From NCBI RefSeq assembly GCF_048571125.1, contig NZ_CP182343.1, positions 992,001-1,056,000 on the forward strand: a stretch of DNA of 64,000 nucleotides, given 5' to 3'. A program made the translations under genes and the position numbers. Under the pieces are notes generated by a model. It saw only the letters and a list, made by a program, of their open reading frames with translations, searched no databases and had not been told where the DNA came from. This document shows positions 44,146-53,477 of this stretch, one piece after another. The stretch is from Arcobacter siniprincipis (GTDB taxonomy: Bacteria; Campylobacterota; Campylobacteria; Campylobacterales; Arcobacteraceae). How positions within the stretch are numbered: position 1 is the stretch's first letter; every line of letters begins with the position of its first letter.

Positions 44146-45768
44146 TTAGTTATAAAATTTTAGTGCTGAATCAATATCAGGTTTTAAAATTAATTTTTTT
44201 GAATCAAAAATAATCCCAAATTTATTTAATTTATTCATTATTCTCTTATTTACGCCAGTTATTATAAGAACTTTTTCATTTCTTTCAAAGTTCTCTATCA
44301 TTGATTCTATTGCAACAAGAGCAGTCATATCTATCATTGTTACATGCTCCATATTTAAAATAACAATTTTTATGTCTTCTTTTGTAGAAATTAGTATTTT
44401 AAGAGCATTTTGTGCTGCACCAAAAAACATAGGTCCATTGATATTATAAATAGCAATATCATTTGGAATATTTTCATGAACAATAGAGTGCTCTTTATTA
44501 ATAAGTTCAATAGAGTATAATTCTATAGTTCTTTTTATAAATAAAATAGAAGCAAGTCCCATTCCCACAGCAACAGCAATTTGCATATCAAGAAGTACAG
44601 TCAAAGAAAAACATACTAATAATACATAAACATCATGTTTGGGTGCTACTTTTATTATTTTTATAAAGTGTTTGACTTCTGACATATTCCAAGCAACAAC
44701 TAAGAGTAAAGCAGAAAGTGAAGCCATAGGTAAAAATGATAAATATGAAGCAAAAAATAGTATTGAAAAAAGAATAAATATAGAATGAATAATCGAAGAA
44801 ATTTTTGCTGTTCCACCTGATTTGATATTTACAACAGTTCTAGCAATTGCAGCAGTTGCTGGTATACCTCCAAAAAAAGGAACTACTATATTTGCTATTC
44901 CTTGTCCTATTAACTCTTTATTTGGATTTGTTCTATTGTTTGTCATTCCATCTGATATTACAGCACATAATAACGATTCTAAAGCACCTAATATGGCAAT
45001 TGCAATACTATGTGGCAATAATTTATATAATAAATCTAAATTTAAATCATCCATCGAATAATTAGCCCAAGGAATATTGAACTGCAAAGGAATAGGGGGA
45101 ATTCCGTTTCCTTTTATTTCACCTATTTGATAACTAAAAGTTGAAAAAATAGTCGATATTTGAATATCTGGATTATTTGAGTTAAATAAATAAACTCCTA
45201 TTGTAACTATTGATAAAGCAATCAAAGGAGCTGGTATTTTAGTTTTTACTTTTGGCCATAATATTAATAAGCCCAAAGTTATTATCCCTACAATTAAGTC
45301 ATTGATTTGAAATGTAGGAAAGGCTTTGATTAAAGTATAAACTTTTTCATAGAAATGACCAGTAAAAGATTCAATCTTTAAACCAAAAAAATCTTTTATT
45401 TGAAAAGTAGCAATTACTACAGCAATACCAGTTGTAAATCCAACAGTAACAGGATAAGGAATTAGTTCTATTAAGTTCCCAAGTTTAAATAATCCCATTA
45501 AAACAAGAATAAATCCTGACATTAATCCACACAATAAAAGTCCAACAAGTCCAAATTCATGTACAATTGGAATTAAGATGACTACAAAAGCAGCAGTTGG
45601 TCCTGAAATATTTATTTTACTGCTACCAAATATAGATGCTAATATACCAGCAATAATAGCAGTGTAAAGACCATTTTGTGGTGGAACACCAACTGCAATT
45701 GCTAATGCCATAGATAATGGCAATGCAATAATTCCAACGGTTAGACCTGAAAATATATTATTTTTCAT
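44146..45768 (-). CDS. SulP-family anion transporter with STAS domain
   Basis: This 540-residue protein has a SulP core with GLTVGIIALPLSMALAIAVGVPPQNGLYTAI and IFGSSKINISGPTAAFVVILIP, and NKELIGQGIANIVVPFFGGIPATAAIARTVVNIKSGG near the middle. The C-terminal STAS domain (about 435-540) contains LNMEHVTMIDMTALVAIESM. Substrates of the family include sulfate, bicarbonate and dicarboxylates. The context does not decide among them. Confidence 0.92.
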   Translation of the reverse strand: MKNNIFSGLTVGIIALPLSMALAIAVGVPPQNGLYTAIIAGILASIFGSSKINISGPTAAFVVILIPIVHEFGLVGLLLCGLMSGFILVLMGLFKLGNLIELIPYPVTVGFTTGIAVVIATFQIKDFFGLKIESFTGHFYEKVYTLIKAFPTFQINDLIVGIITLGLLILWPKVKTKIPAPLIALSIVTIGVYLFNSNNPDIQISTIFSTFSYQIGEIKGNGIPPIPLQFNIPWANYSMDDLNLDLLYKLLPHSIAIAILGALESLLCAVISDGMTNNRTNPNKELIGQGIANIVVPFFGGIPATAAIARTVVNIKSGGTAKISSIIHSIFILFSILFFASYLSFLPMASLSALLLVVAWNMSEVKHFIKIIKVAPKHDVYVLLVCFSLTVLLDMQIAVAVGMGLASILFIKRTIELYSIELINKEHSIVHENIPNDIAIYNINGPMFFGAAQNALKILISTKEDIKIVILNMEHVTMIDMTALVAIESMIENFERNEKVLIITGVNKRIMNKLNKFGIIFDSKKLILKPDIDSALKFYN

Positions 45769-45944
45769 TTGTTTTCTTTTTGATTAATTTTATAGGTAGT
45801 ATTTTTTAGATCAGTATTTTTCATAATTTATTTCTTTTAAAATTTAAGCATATATTTCAGTAGTATAACTCGCAATAACTTGTTAAACCTTAGGTGAATA
45901 GATAAAGTAGTAATTTAATAATAAAAGAGCTAAACGCTCTTTTA

Positions 45945-46631
45945 TTATTTACAAAGAAAAGTATAGTTTGTATTTATTTTAACTTCTAAAGAATTATCAA
46001 TAGGTTTAGCAATACTAGATGTTTTACTCAAAGCTGAAGCTTCCATAAGCGTATTTCTAAGTACAGGTGTATATCTTTGATCTTTAGAAATATTAATATC
46101 TTTAATGCTACAAGTTTTATTAGAAAATAATTTTTCTAAATTTTTTGCATAATCAATTCCAAAAGTAAAAGCTTGATTTTCTAACTTTCTGTATGAAACT
46201 AACATCTCTTCTTCTGTAAGAATCGGATTAGAAGCACCTATTGATGTTTTATTTATATTTGATTTATTCAAATAATTTATGAATTCATTTAAACTTTTAG
46301 TATCATCATATGTACAAGTAAAATTTATATTAGAAATATACCCTTTATTTTCTTTTTTATTATTGATATAAACAATATTTGGATTTATCGAGTATTTGCC
46401 TCCACTACATTCTAAATTCTTATGTTCTTTTAAATCTTTTACTTTCTTTAATATTGATTCCATATTATTTTGTATAGTATCAAAACTTGGACTTTGATTT
46501 TCTGCTGAAACATTAATTTTGTAGCTTGTAGTTTTTGCAGTATTTGTAAAACTTTCATTCAACGAGATCGTTGTTGCATTTAGACTTAAAAATGATCCCC
46601 CAAATGCTAATATTAGTAGTGTTTTTTTCAT
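45945..46631 (-). CDS. Periplasmic SIMPL-domain protein (DUF541)
   Basis: This 228-residue protein has a signal peptide (residues 1-19, SLNATT). Its body begins with a strand typical of SIMPL proteins (SYKINVSAENQSPSFDTIQNNMESILKKVK) and continues through YISNINFTCTYDD and LVSYRKLENQAFTFGIDYAKNLE. It has an unusual number of Cys for this family (four in the mature protein). Function unknown. Confidence 0.75.
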   Translation of the reverse strand: MKKTLLILAFGGSFLSLNATTISLNESFTNTAKTTSYKINVSAENQSPSFDTIQNNMESILKKVKDLKEHKNLECSGGKYSINPNIVYINNKKENKGYISNINFTCTYDDTKSLNEFINYLNKSNINKTSIGASNPILTEEEMLVSYRKLENQAFTFGIDYAKNLEKLFSNKTCSIKDINISKDQRYTPVLRNTLMEASALSKTSSIAKPIDNSLEVKINTNYTFLCK

Positions 46632-46726
46632 AATATTCCTTATTTTTTATTTTTAAAACTCAAGTATATCATTTAAAAGATAATGCTTTGTAAATCAGTT
46701 TTATCTGTCTTTTCAAGAACAAAATA

Positions 46727-46831
46727 TAGAATAACACAAATTTTATCTATTTCTTTGCCATTATCGTTTATAATGAGGTTAAATTAAAAAATAAATATTT
46801 AACATAAAAGGTAAACGATGGGATTAGGTGT
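46727..46831 (+). repeat. Truncated copy of the ychF promoter and first codons
   Basis: This 105-bp segment matches 58128-58232, which includes the ychF promoter, SD and ATGGGATTAGGTGT. It diverges exactly after that point, so the copy encodes only four ychF codons before unrelated sequence. The rest of 46632-47274 has no supported gene. Confidence 0.85.
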
Positions 46832-47274
46832 CCCAGTACTTATATGTTTATAATTCCCTTTAAACTACCATAATATAAGACTTCTAATCCAATTTAAGTT
46901 TTAAATAAAATATAAAAGTCCTTGAATAGTTCTTGTCAAAATAATAAATTATGAGTAAATTAAAAAGTTCACTTTTTTCTTCCATAATCACTTAAGGTTT
47001 ATGGAACTTTGCAGTTTTTACTTTTTGAACACTTTATGGAACACGGAAAACTTACTTGAGTACTTCGTGTTTCAAAACCTAGTGGTTAAGAAAGAGATTA
47101 TTCAAAATTTTGTGTTCTATTTCTTGTTGATAAATCATACTATTATGGAATATATTAAACCAAACCTATTGATGATTAGATTATTAATATTTTAGTTAGG
47201 GGAAATTAGCAAAAATTAACAAAATTTTTAATCTATAGTTATAAAAGAAAAATTAGTCTATAATTATTAAAATA

Positions 47275-48651
47275 TTATTTACATATAGCCAGTAAAAAAA
47301 CTTTTGAAAAAATTTCCACAGAAAAAGGAATCTCTTCTTCTAAGAAGCTCCCAAATCCCATACATATAGCTTTAAATGTTGCAGTAGAATCTGAATGTAT
47401 ATAATAAAGTTTTATTTTTTTGTTTATTGCCTCTTTTTCAAGTATTTCCCAATTTATTTTTACAATAGGCACAATAACTATTGATAATCCACTTCCTTCT
47501 CTTAGTATTTTAATCTTATCCTTTAAATAAAAGAGTAAAGATTCTTTCATAATGTTATGTTTCTTTTTATTTAAAATTCTAGTTTTCCTTATGTGTTTTT
47601 CCCAATAACCATCTTTAATAAATAATTCAAGCGTTTTTTGTGTATCAATAGATACACCAGAGAAATGAAAATTAAATTTCTCTTTGTATAGTGGCAATAA
47701 TATTGTTGGTAACACAAGATAACTAACTCTTAGAGCAGGAGAAAGAGATTTTGAAAATGTACCTGTATAAATAATACAATTATTATGGTTAATTCCTTGT
47801 AATGAAGGAATTGGTCGATTGTTATAACTTAGTTCACTATCATAATCATCTTCAATAATATAGGCATTATTTTTTGTAGCCCATTGTATAAGTTTAAAAC
47901 GATTTGCAATAGGAATAGTTACTCCTGTTGGATATTGATGTGAAGGGGTAATATATAAAAGTTTACACTTATTTTTTTCTATATGTTCTAAACTAATACC
48001 ATCAGAATTTATTGGAATATTTTCTATAGAATAATCAAGATTTTTGAATACTTTTTTTACTACTGAATATCCTGGAAATTCAATTCCTAATTGTGAAGTA
48101 GAAGATTTTAATATTGTAGCAATAATAAACATTGCATCTGAAAATCCACTACATATGACTATTTGATCAGGATTACATTGTACTCCTCTATTGTGACACA
48201 AATATTTTGATATTTGTACTCTAAAAGAATATTCACCTTGCATTTGAGGATAGCTTCCAAAATTAATCATATCTTTCATAATTTTATTATGTAATCTAGA
48301 CCATAGTTTATTAGGGAAATTATCATTATGTAGTTGAGCAGGATAAAAATTATATAAAATATTTGTAGTAGTTGGTTTTAAAGCATGTTGAAATGTTTCT
48401 TTTAGTGGTAAATAGTTTTCTATATCTTTACTTACAAAATATCCACTTTGTGGATAACTTTCAATATATCCTTCTGCGAATAATTGACTATATGCAGATT
48501 CTACTGTGTGTTTACTTACTTGGTAATCTTGAGCCATTTGTCTAATCGAAGGAAGTTTTGTTCCTGCAGGCAAATTTTTTTCAATATTAATTTTAATTTG
48601 ATTATATAGTTGGATATATAAAGGTGTTGATGAATTAATAAGCTTATATAT
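47275..48651 (-). CDS. MocR-family PLP-dependent regulator (GntR-type), possible AUA start
   Basis: About 458 residues: an N-terminal GntR winged helix (LYIQLYNQIK...GTKLPSIRQMAQDYQVSKHTVESAYSQL) joined to an aminotransferase-like domain with IIEDDYDSEL and the PLP-lysine region GTFSKSLSPALRVSYLVLP. The homologous reading frame extends 26 codons above the first TTG. It contains no ATG/GTG/TTG there, but an AAGGA followed by five bases and ATA (48649-48651). Either an ATA start is used or the start is mutated. It is divergent from the operon it likely controls. Confidence 0.82.
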   Translation of the reverse strand: MYKLINSSTPLYIQLYNQIKINIEKNLPAGTKLPSIRQMAQDYQVSKHTVESAYSQLFAEGYIESYPQSGYFVSKDIENYLPLKETFQHALKPTTTNILYNFYPAQLHNDNFPNKLWSRLHNKIMKDMINFGSYPQMQGEYSFRVQISKYLCHNRGVQCNPDQIVICSGFSDAMFIIATILKSSTSQLGIEFPGYSVVKKVFKNLDYSIENIPINSDGISLEHIEKNKCKLLYITPSHQYPTGVTIPIANRFKLIQWATKNNAYIIEDDYDSELSYNNRPIPSLQGINHNNCIIYTGTFSKSLSPALRVSYLVLPTILLPLYKEKFNFHFSGVSIDTQKTLELFIKDGYWEKHIRKTRILNKKKHNIMKESLLFYLKDKIKILREGSGLSIVIVPIVKINWEILEKEAINKKIKLYYIHSDSTATFKAICMGFGSFLEEEIPFSVEIFSKVFLLAICK

Positions 48652-48683
48652 AACTGTCCTTTTTATTTATCAATTTTTGTACC

Positions 48684-48712
48684 TTGAGTAAGTTACAGCT
48701 GTATGTTATTAT
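48684..48712 (+). promoter_or_regulatory. Promoter for the MOSC/aminotransferase operon
   Basis: TTGAGT (48684-48689), 17-bp spacer, TATTAT (48707-48712), in the gap between the divergent MocR gene and the operon. Confidence 0.5.
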
Positions 48713-48754
48713 AACACCTGAAAACTTAAATAAATAGAGTTATTGGAGGAATAC

Positions 48755-49456
48755 TTGGAAACTAAAATAGCAAAAGTTTTATTTATTAAAACAGGAAGAG
48801 TTACTACACGAAATTTAGAAAATAATAAAAGGAAAAAAATTGTTTCGGCAATAAGAAAATATCCTGTAAAAAAAGCATTTCTTACAAGAACTGGATTTAT
48901 GGATGATGAACAAGGTGATTTAAAACATCATGGAGGTGAAAACAAAGCACTATTCTTATTTTCACAAAAAACATATGAACAAATTAATAAACAGTTAAAA
49001 ACAACTTTTGATATTGATGGTGTTGCACATTTTGGAGAGAATATAATTCTATCTGATATTACTGAAAGTGATATTTGTATAGGAGATATTTATCAACTGG
49101 GAGGATCAAGAATACAAATCACACAACCAAGACAACCTTGTTGGAAATTAAGTGCTAATACAAATAAAAAAGAGATGACAAAGTTTATTTTTCAAAGTGG
49201 TTTAACAGGTTGGTATGCAAAAGTTTTAGATGAAGGTGTAGTTTGTGTAAATGATGAGCTTATTTTAGAAAAGAGAAAATATCCCAACTTAAGTATTAAA
49301 AAACTTAATCAACTTATTGTAAATCCATTATTAGATGAAAAAATAACCAACGAAGCACTAAGTTGTAAAGTATTAGGAAAGCCATTTTTAAACTCATTGT
49401 CAAAAAGATATAAATTTAAAGATGAAGATGAACAGTTTTCATTTTATCATACTTAA
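48755..49456 (+). CDS. MOSC-domain protein (YiiM-like)
   Basis: About 233 residues, with the MOSC core FMDDEQGDLKHHGGENKALFLFS, FGENIILSDITESDICIGDIYQLG and the conserved Cys in QPRQPCWKLS. The family carries or transfers sulfur or handles molybdenum-cofactor-like and hydroxylamine substrates (YiiM, YcbX). The TTG start at 48755 is chosen for its ideal SD GGAGGA; a TTG at 48743 has none. It is first in a rightward operon of PLP/FMN enzymes. Confidence 0.8.
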   Translation: METKIAKVLFIKTGRVTTRNLENNKRKKIVSAIRKYPVKKAFLTRTGFMDDEQGDLKHHGGENKALFLFSQKTYEQINKQLKTTFDIDGVAHFGENIILSDITESDICIGDIYQLGGSRIQITQPRQPCWKLSANTNKKEMTKFIFQSGLTGWYAKVLDEGVVCVNDELILEKRKYPNLSIKKLNQLIVNPLLDEKITNEALSCKVLGKPFLNSLSKRYKFKDEDEQFSFYHT

Positions 49457-49466
49457 AAGGGAAGAG

Positions 49467-50651
49467 ATGAACGAAAACAATTATTTATTGCCATTATATA
49501 ATAGATTAGATGTCTCATTTGTAAGAGGTAAGAATTCTATTTTATATGATGAAAAAGGGAGAGATTATGTTGATTTTTCTTCTGGAATTGGTGTGAATAG
49601 TTTGGGTTATTGTGATAAAAAAGTTGTTAAAACGATAACTAAACAAGCCAATAAAATTTTACACACATCAAATATTTACCATATAAAGTCACAAGAAAAA
49701 TGTGCGAAAAAAATAGTTACATTAAGCACCTATGATATGCAGTGTTATTTTTGTAATAGTGGTGCAGAAGCAAATGAAAGTGCCATTAAACTGGCTCGAA
49801 AATATGGAAATACAGCTTTTTGTAAAACAAAGTATAAAATTATAACTATTAAAAACTCGTTTCATGGAAGAACAATAGCAACTTTAAAAGCAACAGCACA
49901 AGAGGGAAAACATAAATATTTTGGACCTTATCCTGATGGATTTGTTTATGCTGATAATATAAATGAGGCGATAAACTTAATAGATGATGACACTGTTGCA
50001 GTTATGCTTGAACTGATTCAAGGGGAAGGCGGCATTTTTATGCAAGATAAAGAGCAAGTAAAAAAGTTAAGTGAGGTATTGAAAAAAAAGAAATTATTAT
50101 TGATAATAGATGAAGTTCAAACAGGTGTTTATAGAAGTGGAGAATTTCTAATGTCACATCATTATGAGATTAGACCAAATATTATAACTTTAGCAAAAGG
50201 CTTAGCAACAGGAGTTCCAATAGGGCTGATGATGACAGATTTAAGAAATGTTTTAAAGCAAGGTGATCATGGTTCAACTTTTGGAGGAAATCATCTTTCG
50301 ACAACCGTGTCAATTAAGGTTTTAAATATTTTAGAAAAATATAAAAATAGTGGAAAACTTGAATCAAACATTAAATACTTTAATGATTATTTAGACTACT
50401 TTATAGAAAGATATCCATCTTTGTTTTTATCAAAAAATGGCTTTGGTTTTATGCTTGGACTCAAACTTAAAGATGGAACAAAGCTCAATGAGATTGTAAA
50501 GTTATCTTTAAAGCAGGGTGTTTTAGTACTAAAATCAGGAAAGGATATTGTTCGATTTTTGCCACCATTGAATATATCAAAAAAAGAGATAAAAATGGGA
50601 TTTAAAAGATTTGAAAAGGTTGTAACAAAATTGAAAGGAAAAAATATATGA
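49467..50651 (+). CDS. Class III PLP-dependent aminotransferase (ArgD/GabT-like)
   Basis: This 394-residue enzyme has YVDFSSGIGVNSLGY, FCNSGAEANESAIKLARKYG, SFHGRTIATLKAT, LELIQGEGG, LLIIDEVQTGVYRSGEF and the PLP lysine in LAKGLATGVPIG. It is like acetylornithine, succinylornithine or 4-aminobutyrate aminotransferases; the exact amino donor cannot be read from the sequence. The start at 49467 follows AGGGAAGAG. Its stop overlaps the next gene's start. Confidence 0.85.
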   Translation: MNENNYLLPLYNRLDVSFVRGKNSILYDEKGRDYVDFSSGIGVNSLGYCDKKVVKTITKQANKILHTSNIYHIKSQEKCAKKIVTLSTYDMQCYFCNSGAEANESAIKLARKYGNTAFCKTKYKIITIKNSFHGRTIATLKATAQEGKHKYFGPYPDGFVYADNINEAINLIDDDTVAVMLELIQGEGGIFMQDKEQVKKLSEVLKKKKLLLIIDEVQTGVYRSGEFLMSHHYEIRPNIITLAKGLATGVPIGLMMTDLRNVLKQGDHGSTFGGNHLSTTVSIKVLNILEKYKNSGKLESNIKYFNDYLDYFIERYPSLFLSKNGFGFMLGLKLKDGTKLNEIVKLSLKQGVLVLKSGKDIVRFLPPLNISKKEIKMGFKRFEKVVTKLKGKNI

Positions 50652-51121
50652 GACATAGAACAAAAACACATTTACTTACACAAGAAGAAGTTGAAAAGTT
50701 ATTTATACGAGCTGAAGTTGGTCGTATTGGGAGTTTTGGAAAGGATGGTTATCCTTATATTGTACCTATGCATTTCGTATGGCATAATCAAAAGATATAT
50801 TTACATGGATTACCAAAAGGAGAAAAAATAGATAATATAAAATTAAATCCAAATGTATGTTTTGAGATAGATGAAATGATATCTTTATTATATGATGGAG
50901 TGGAAAATCCATGTGATGTAAATACTGAATTTAATAGCATAATTTTACAAGGACACGCAACTATTGTTGAGGATTTTGATGAAAAGAAAATAGCACTTTT
51001 AAAAATAGTGGAAAAATTTACACCTCATTTAAAAAATAAAGAATTACCTCTAAATATGATAAATGGTACAGCAGTTATTGGAATAGATGTTATGAACTGT
51101 GTAGGAAGATATTATAAATAA
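50648..51121 (+). CDS. Pyridoxamine 5'-phosphate oxidase-like FMN protein
   Basis: This 157-residue split-barrel protein has TQEEVEKLFIRAEVGRIGSFGKDGYPYIVPMHFVWHNQKIYLHG and the C-terminal GTAVIGIDV strand. It belongs to the NimA/PNPOx-like family that binds FMN or F420. It overlaps the aminotransferase gene by four bases (ATGA). With a MocR regulator nearby, a role in vitamin B6 or amine metabolism is possible, but not shown. Confidence 0.82.
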   Translation: MRHRTKTHLLTQEEVEKLFIRAEVGRIGSFGKDGYPYIVPMHFVWHNQKIYLHGLPKGEKIDNIKLNPNVCFEIDEMISLLYDGVENPCDVNTEFNSIILQGHATIVEDFDEKKIALLKIVEKFTPHLKNKELPLNMINGTAVIGIDVMNCVGRYYK

Positions 51122-51195
51122 GAAATAGCAATTTTTGGATTGTGTAATGTTGTTAGTTAGGTTATGATTTTAAAAGTAAATAAAAGGAGATAAAA

Positions 51196-52458
51196 ATGAG
51201 TTTTATAAAAAATGAAAGTCTAGAAAAAGCAGATTATGAGGTATTTTCAATAATTGAAAATGAGTTAAAAAGAGAAACAAATCATCTAGAGATGATAGCA
51301 TCAGAAAACTTTACTAGTCCTGCTGTGATGGAAGCAACAGGAAGTATTTTTACAAATAAGTATGCAGAAGGTTATCCATATAAAAGATATTATGGTGGAT
51401 GTGAATTTGCAGATCAAGTTGAGCAGTTAGCTATCAATAGAGCTTGTGAAATTTTTGGTTGTAAATATGCAAATGTTCAACCACATTCTGGAAGTCAAGC
51501 CAATAGTGCTGTATATGCAGCATTGTTAAGTGCAGGAGATAAAATTCTTGGTATGGATTTAAGTCATGGTGGACATTTAACTCATGGAAGTAAACCATCC
51601 TTTTCAGGAAAAAATTATAATGCTTTTTCTTATGGAGTGGAACTAAATGGATATATTGATTATGATAAAGTTATGGATATTGCAAAAGTTATACAGCCAA
51701 AAATTATTATTTGTGGTGCAAGTGCTTATGCTAGAGAACTTGATTTTAAAAAATTCAGAGAGATAGCAGATGCGGTAGGAGCAATTTTGTTTGCTGATAT
51801 TGCACATATTGCAGGACTTATTGCTGCTGGTGAACATATGTCACCTTTTCCTTATGCTGATGTTGTTACAACAACTACACATAAAACACTAAGAGGACCA
51901 AGAGGTGGTATAATTATGTGTAATGATGAAGAGATTGCTAAAAAACTTAACAGTGCAATTTTCCCAGGAACACAAGGTGGTCCTTTGATTCATGTTATTG
52001 CTGCAAAAGCAGTTGCATTTAAAGAGGTATTAGATGTTTCATGGAAAGAATATACAAAGCAAATAAAAGCCAATGCAAAAGTTTTAGAAAAAGTTTTAAT
52101 CAATAGAGGATATGATTTAGTAAGTGATGGTACGGATAATCATCTTGTACTTGTAAGTTTCTTAAATAAAGACTTTTCAGGAAAAGATGCAGATACCGCA
52201 CTTGGAAATGCAGGAATTACTGTAAATAAAAACAGTGTACCAGGAGATACACGAAGTCCATTTATTACAAGTGGTATTAGAATTGGAAGTCCAGCTTTAA
52301 CTACACGAGGAATGAAAGAAAAAGAATTTGAAATAATTGCGAATAAAATATGTGATGTTCTAGATAATATTCAAGATATAAATTTACAAAAAAGAATTAA
52401 TAAAGAGATGAAAGAATTAGCAAAAGGATTTGTTATTTATACTCAATCAACATTTTAA
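51196..52458 (+). CDS. glyA: Serine hydroxymethyltransferase
   Basis: This 420-residue SHMT has NHLEMIASENFTSPAVMEA, NKYAEGYPYKRYYGGCEFAD, NVQPHSGSQANSAVYAAL and the PLP lysine in VTTTTHKTLRGPRGG. It interconverts serine and glycine with tetrahydrofolate. It follows the PNPOx-like gene after 74 bases with its own AAAGGAG, so it is probably co-regulated. The window does not show whether it is the sole glyA or an extra copy. Confidence 0.93.
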   Translation: MSFIKNESLEKADYEVFSIIENELKRETNHLEMIASENFTSPAVMEATGSIFTNKYAEGYPYKRYYGGCEFADQVEQLAINRACEIFGCKYANVQPHSGSQANSAVYAALLSAGDKILGMDLSHGGHLTHGSKPSFSGKNYNAFSYGVELNGYIDYDKVMDIAKVIQPKIIICGASAYARELDFKKFREIADAVGAILFADIAHIAGLIAAGEHMSPFPYADVVTTTTHKTLRGPRGGIIMCNDEEIAKKLNSAIFPGTQGGPLIHVIAAKAVAFKEVLDVSWKEYTKQIKANAKVLEKVLINRGYDLVSDGTDNHLVLVSFLNKDFSGKDADTALGNAGITVNKNSVPGDTRSPFITSGIRIGSPALTTRGMKEKEFEIIANKICDVLDNIQDINLQKRINKEMKELAKGFVIYTQSTF

Positions 52459-52544
52459 TTAGACCTATTGAAAATCCTAATGGTAGTAGAAATATCTCAT
52501 AAATTGTTATATTTGGAACTTTTAACTAAAACTTAAAGTTGTGT

Positions 52545-52574
52545 TCCAAATATAAGAGGTTTAGCAACTTAACG
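52545..52574. repeat. Cassette-platform end repeat, copy B
   Basis: TCCAAA-..-TAAGAGGTTTAG followed by the ACTTAACG end of an attC is repeated at 53422-53451 with few changes (30 of 34 bases including the next four). Both copies are preceded by an arm pairing with a nearby TTTGGAAC-type sequence. Confidence 0.7.
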
Positions 52575-52650
52575 CTTGCAGCATGCGCGCCATTGGAATG
52601 GAGCAGAAGGAGCAATGTAAATGGCGTCGCTGTGCCTGCACTGGTTATGT
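52567..52650 (-). other. attC-like site of the EVE-like cassette
   Basis: Read on the minus strand: R'' ACATAAC, an imperfect hairpin with arms TGCAGGCACAGCGACGCCATT and AATGGCGCGCATGCTGCA, and R' GTTAAGT (fits GTTRRRY). R'' and its flank GCTACATAAC are the exact complement of GTTATGTAGC at the cassette's start (53084-53093), as required for an integron cassette. Confidence 0.85.
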
Positions 52651-53061
52651 AGCATCGACCAAACTCACGACTTTTGACATTATTACCTGCTGAATCTCGG
52701 GGTGAAATTCCTCATAGATGGTATTTGAGCGAACATTGTTCTTCTCTTTAGGCTTTGGGACAGTGAACCTTTCACGGCTTATCCAATTTATGCGTCTGCC
52801 TGCACTGACGATACCTTTGGTATCCTCTTCGTCAGTTAAAAGTTTATGATCAGCAACGAAGCCAATCCCCTTAACATGGATGTCTTTACTTCCGGCGGAG
52901 CAAGACTTGATGTAAACGATGTCTCCGACCTTCAGAGATGCTATGTACTGAAACAACTCCGGTGCTTCACCTTGCCCCCAGCCGGGGCCAGCGATTCCGT
53001 GATTAATAAATTCAGCGCTTACGTCCTCGCCGTAATATGCCCCAATTCCAAAAATTGCCAT
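52645..53061 (-). CDS. Cassette-borne EVE/PUA-like domain protein
   Basis: This 138-residue protein has AIFGIGAYYGEDVSAEFINHGIAGPGW, then LKVGDIVYIKS and IHVKGIGFVADH, resembling the small EVE/PUA-like proteins thought to bind modified nucleic acid bases. The gene is visibly richer in G and C than its neighbours, indicating recent transfer. The stop overlaps the attC R'' element and the start lies 26 bases after the cassette junction. The family call is tentative. Confidence 0.6.
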   Translation of the reverse strand: MAIFGIGAYYGEDVSAEFINHGIAGPGWGQGEAPELFQYIASLKVGDIVYIKSCSAGSKDIHVKGIGFVADHKLLTDEEDTKGIVSAGRRINWISRERFTVPKPKEKNNVRSNTIYEEFHPEIQQVIMSKVVSLVDAT

Positions 53062-53086
53062 CTAATTCTCCTTGGCTGAATTTGCT

Positions 53087-53371
53087 ACATAACTATTTAT
53101 TGAACATACATTATATACAAGATAGCCTGAAAATCAACAAACAACATACACAATATGTGTCGTATATCAAAATGCCTATAAACACCTTAAATAAGCTATT
53201 TTTGTAAATATTAGTATAAAAAATATTGAAAATTGAGATGCTTCTAAAATAAATTTTAAATTTATGATATGCTTAATGTGGATATTTAGACGATAATAGT
53301 ACATAATGTATGTATATTAAGGTGATATCGTAATAAACCTACATAATATTAAATATATTATGAGGAGTATG
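53087..53371 (-). repeat. attI-like leader with outward promoter (copy 1)
   Basis: About 283 bp, similar throughout to 56112-56406. On the minus strand it ends TTGATT (53132-53137), 16-bp spacer, TATAAT (53110-53115), then AATGTATGTTCAATAAATA and the junction GTTATGT. The two leaders diverge right at the GTTA, as expected if cassettes were inserted there. It has no coding capacity beyond very short frames. Confidence 0.8.
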
Positions 53372-53421
53372 TTCAAAAAGCAAACTCTTTTTGGAACACG
53401 CTTTCCATTAGTAAAAACTGC

Positions 53422-53451
53422 TCCAAAAGTAAGAGGTTTAGGAACTTAACG
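53422..53451. repeat. Cassette-platform end repeat, copy A
   Basis: This is the second copy of the sequence at 52545-52574. It lies directly after the barstar cassette attC on the minus strand and before leader copy 1, so the two platforms are arranged in tandem. Confidence 0.7.
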
Positions 53452-53477
53452 TTTGAGTTGAGAAATATTTGTTAGGC
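53444..53477 (-). other. Short attC-like site of the barstar cassette
   Basis: On the minus strand: R'' GCCTAAC and R' GTTAAGT, both matching consensus, only 20 bases apart. R'' is the exact complement of GTTAGGC at the start of this cassette (53827-53833). The site is shorter than usual, probably with its central part lost. Confidence 0.75.

Noticed and set aside
47001..47195. 64-codon plus-strand frame after the truncated ychF start
   Set aside because: It lacks an SD and has a Phe/Leu/Asn-rich composition typical of AT-rich noncoding DNA.
53369..53449. 26-codon frame with an SD at the end of leader copy 1
   Set aside because: The other leader copy has unrelated sequence and an early stop at the same place, so there is no conserved peptide.
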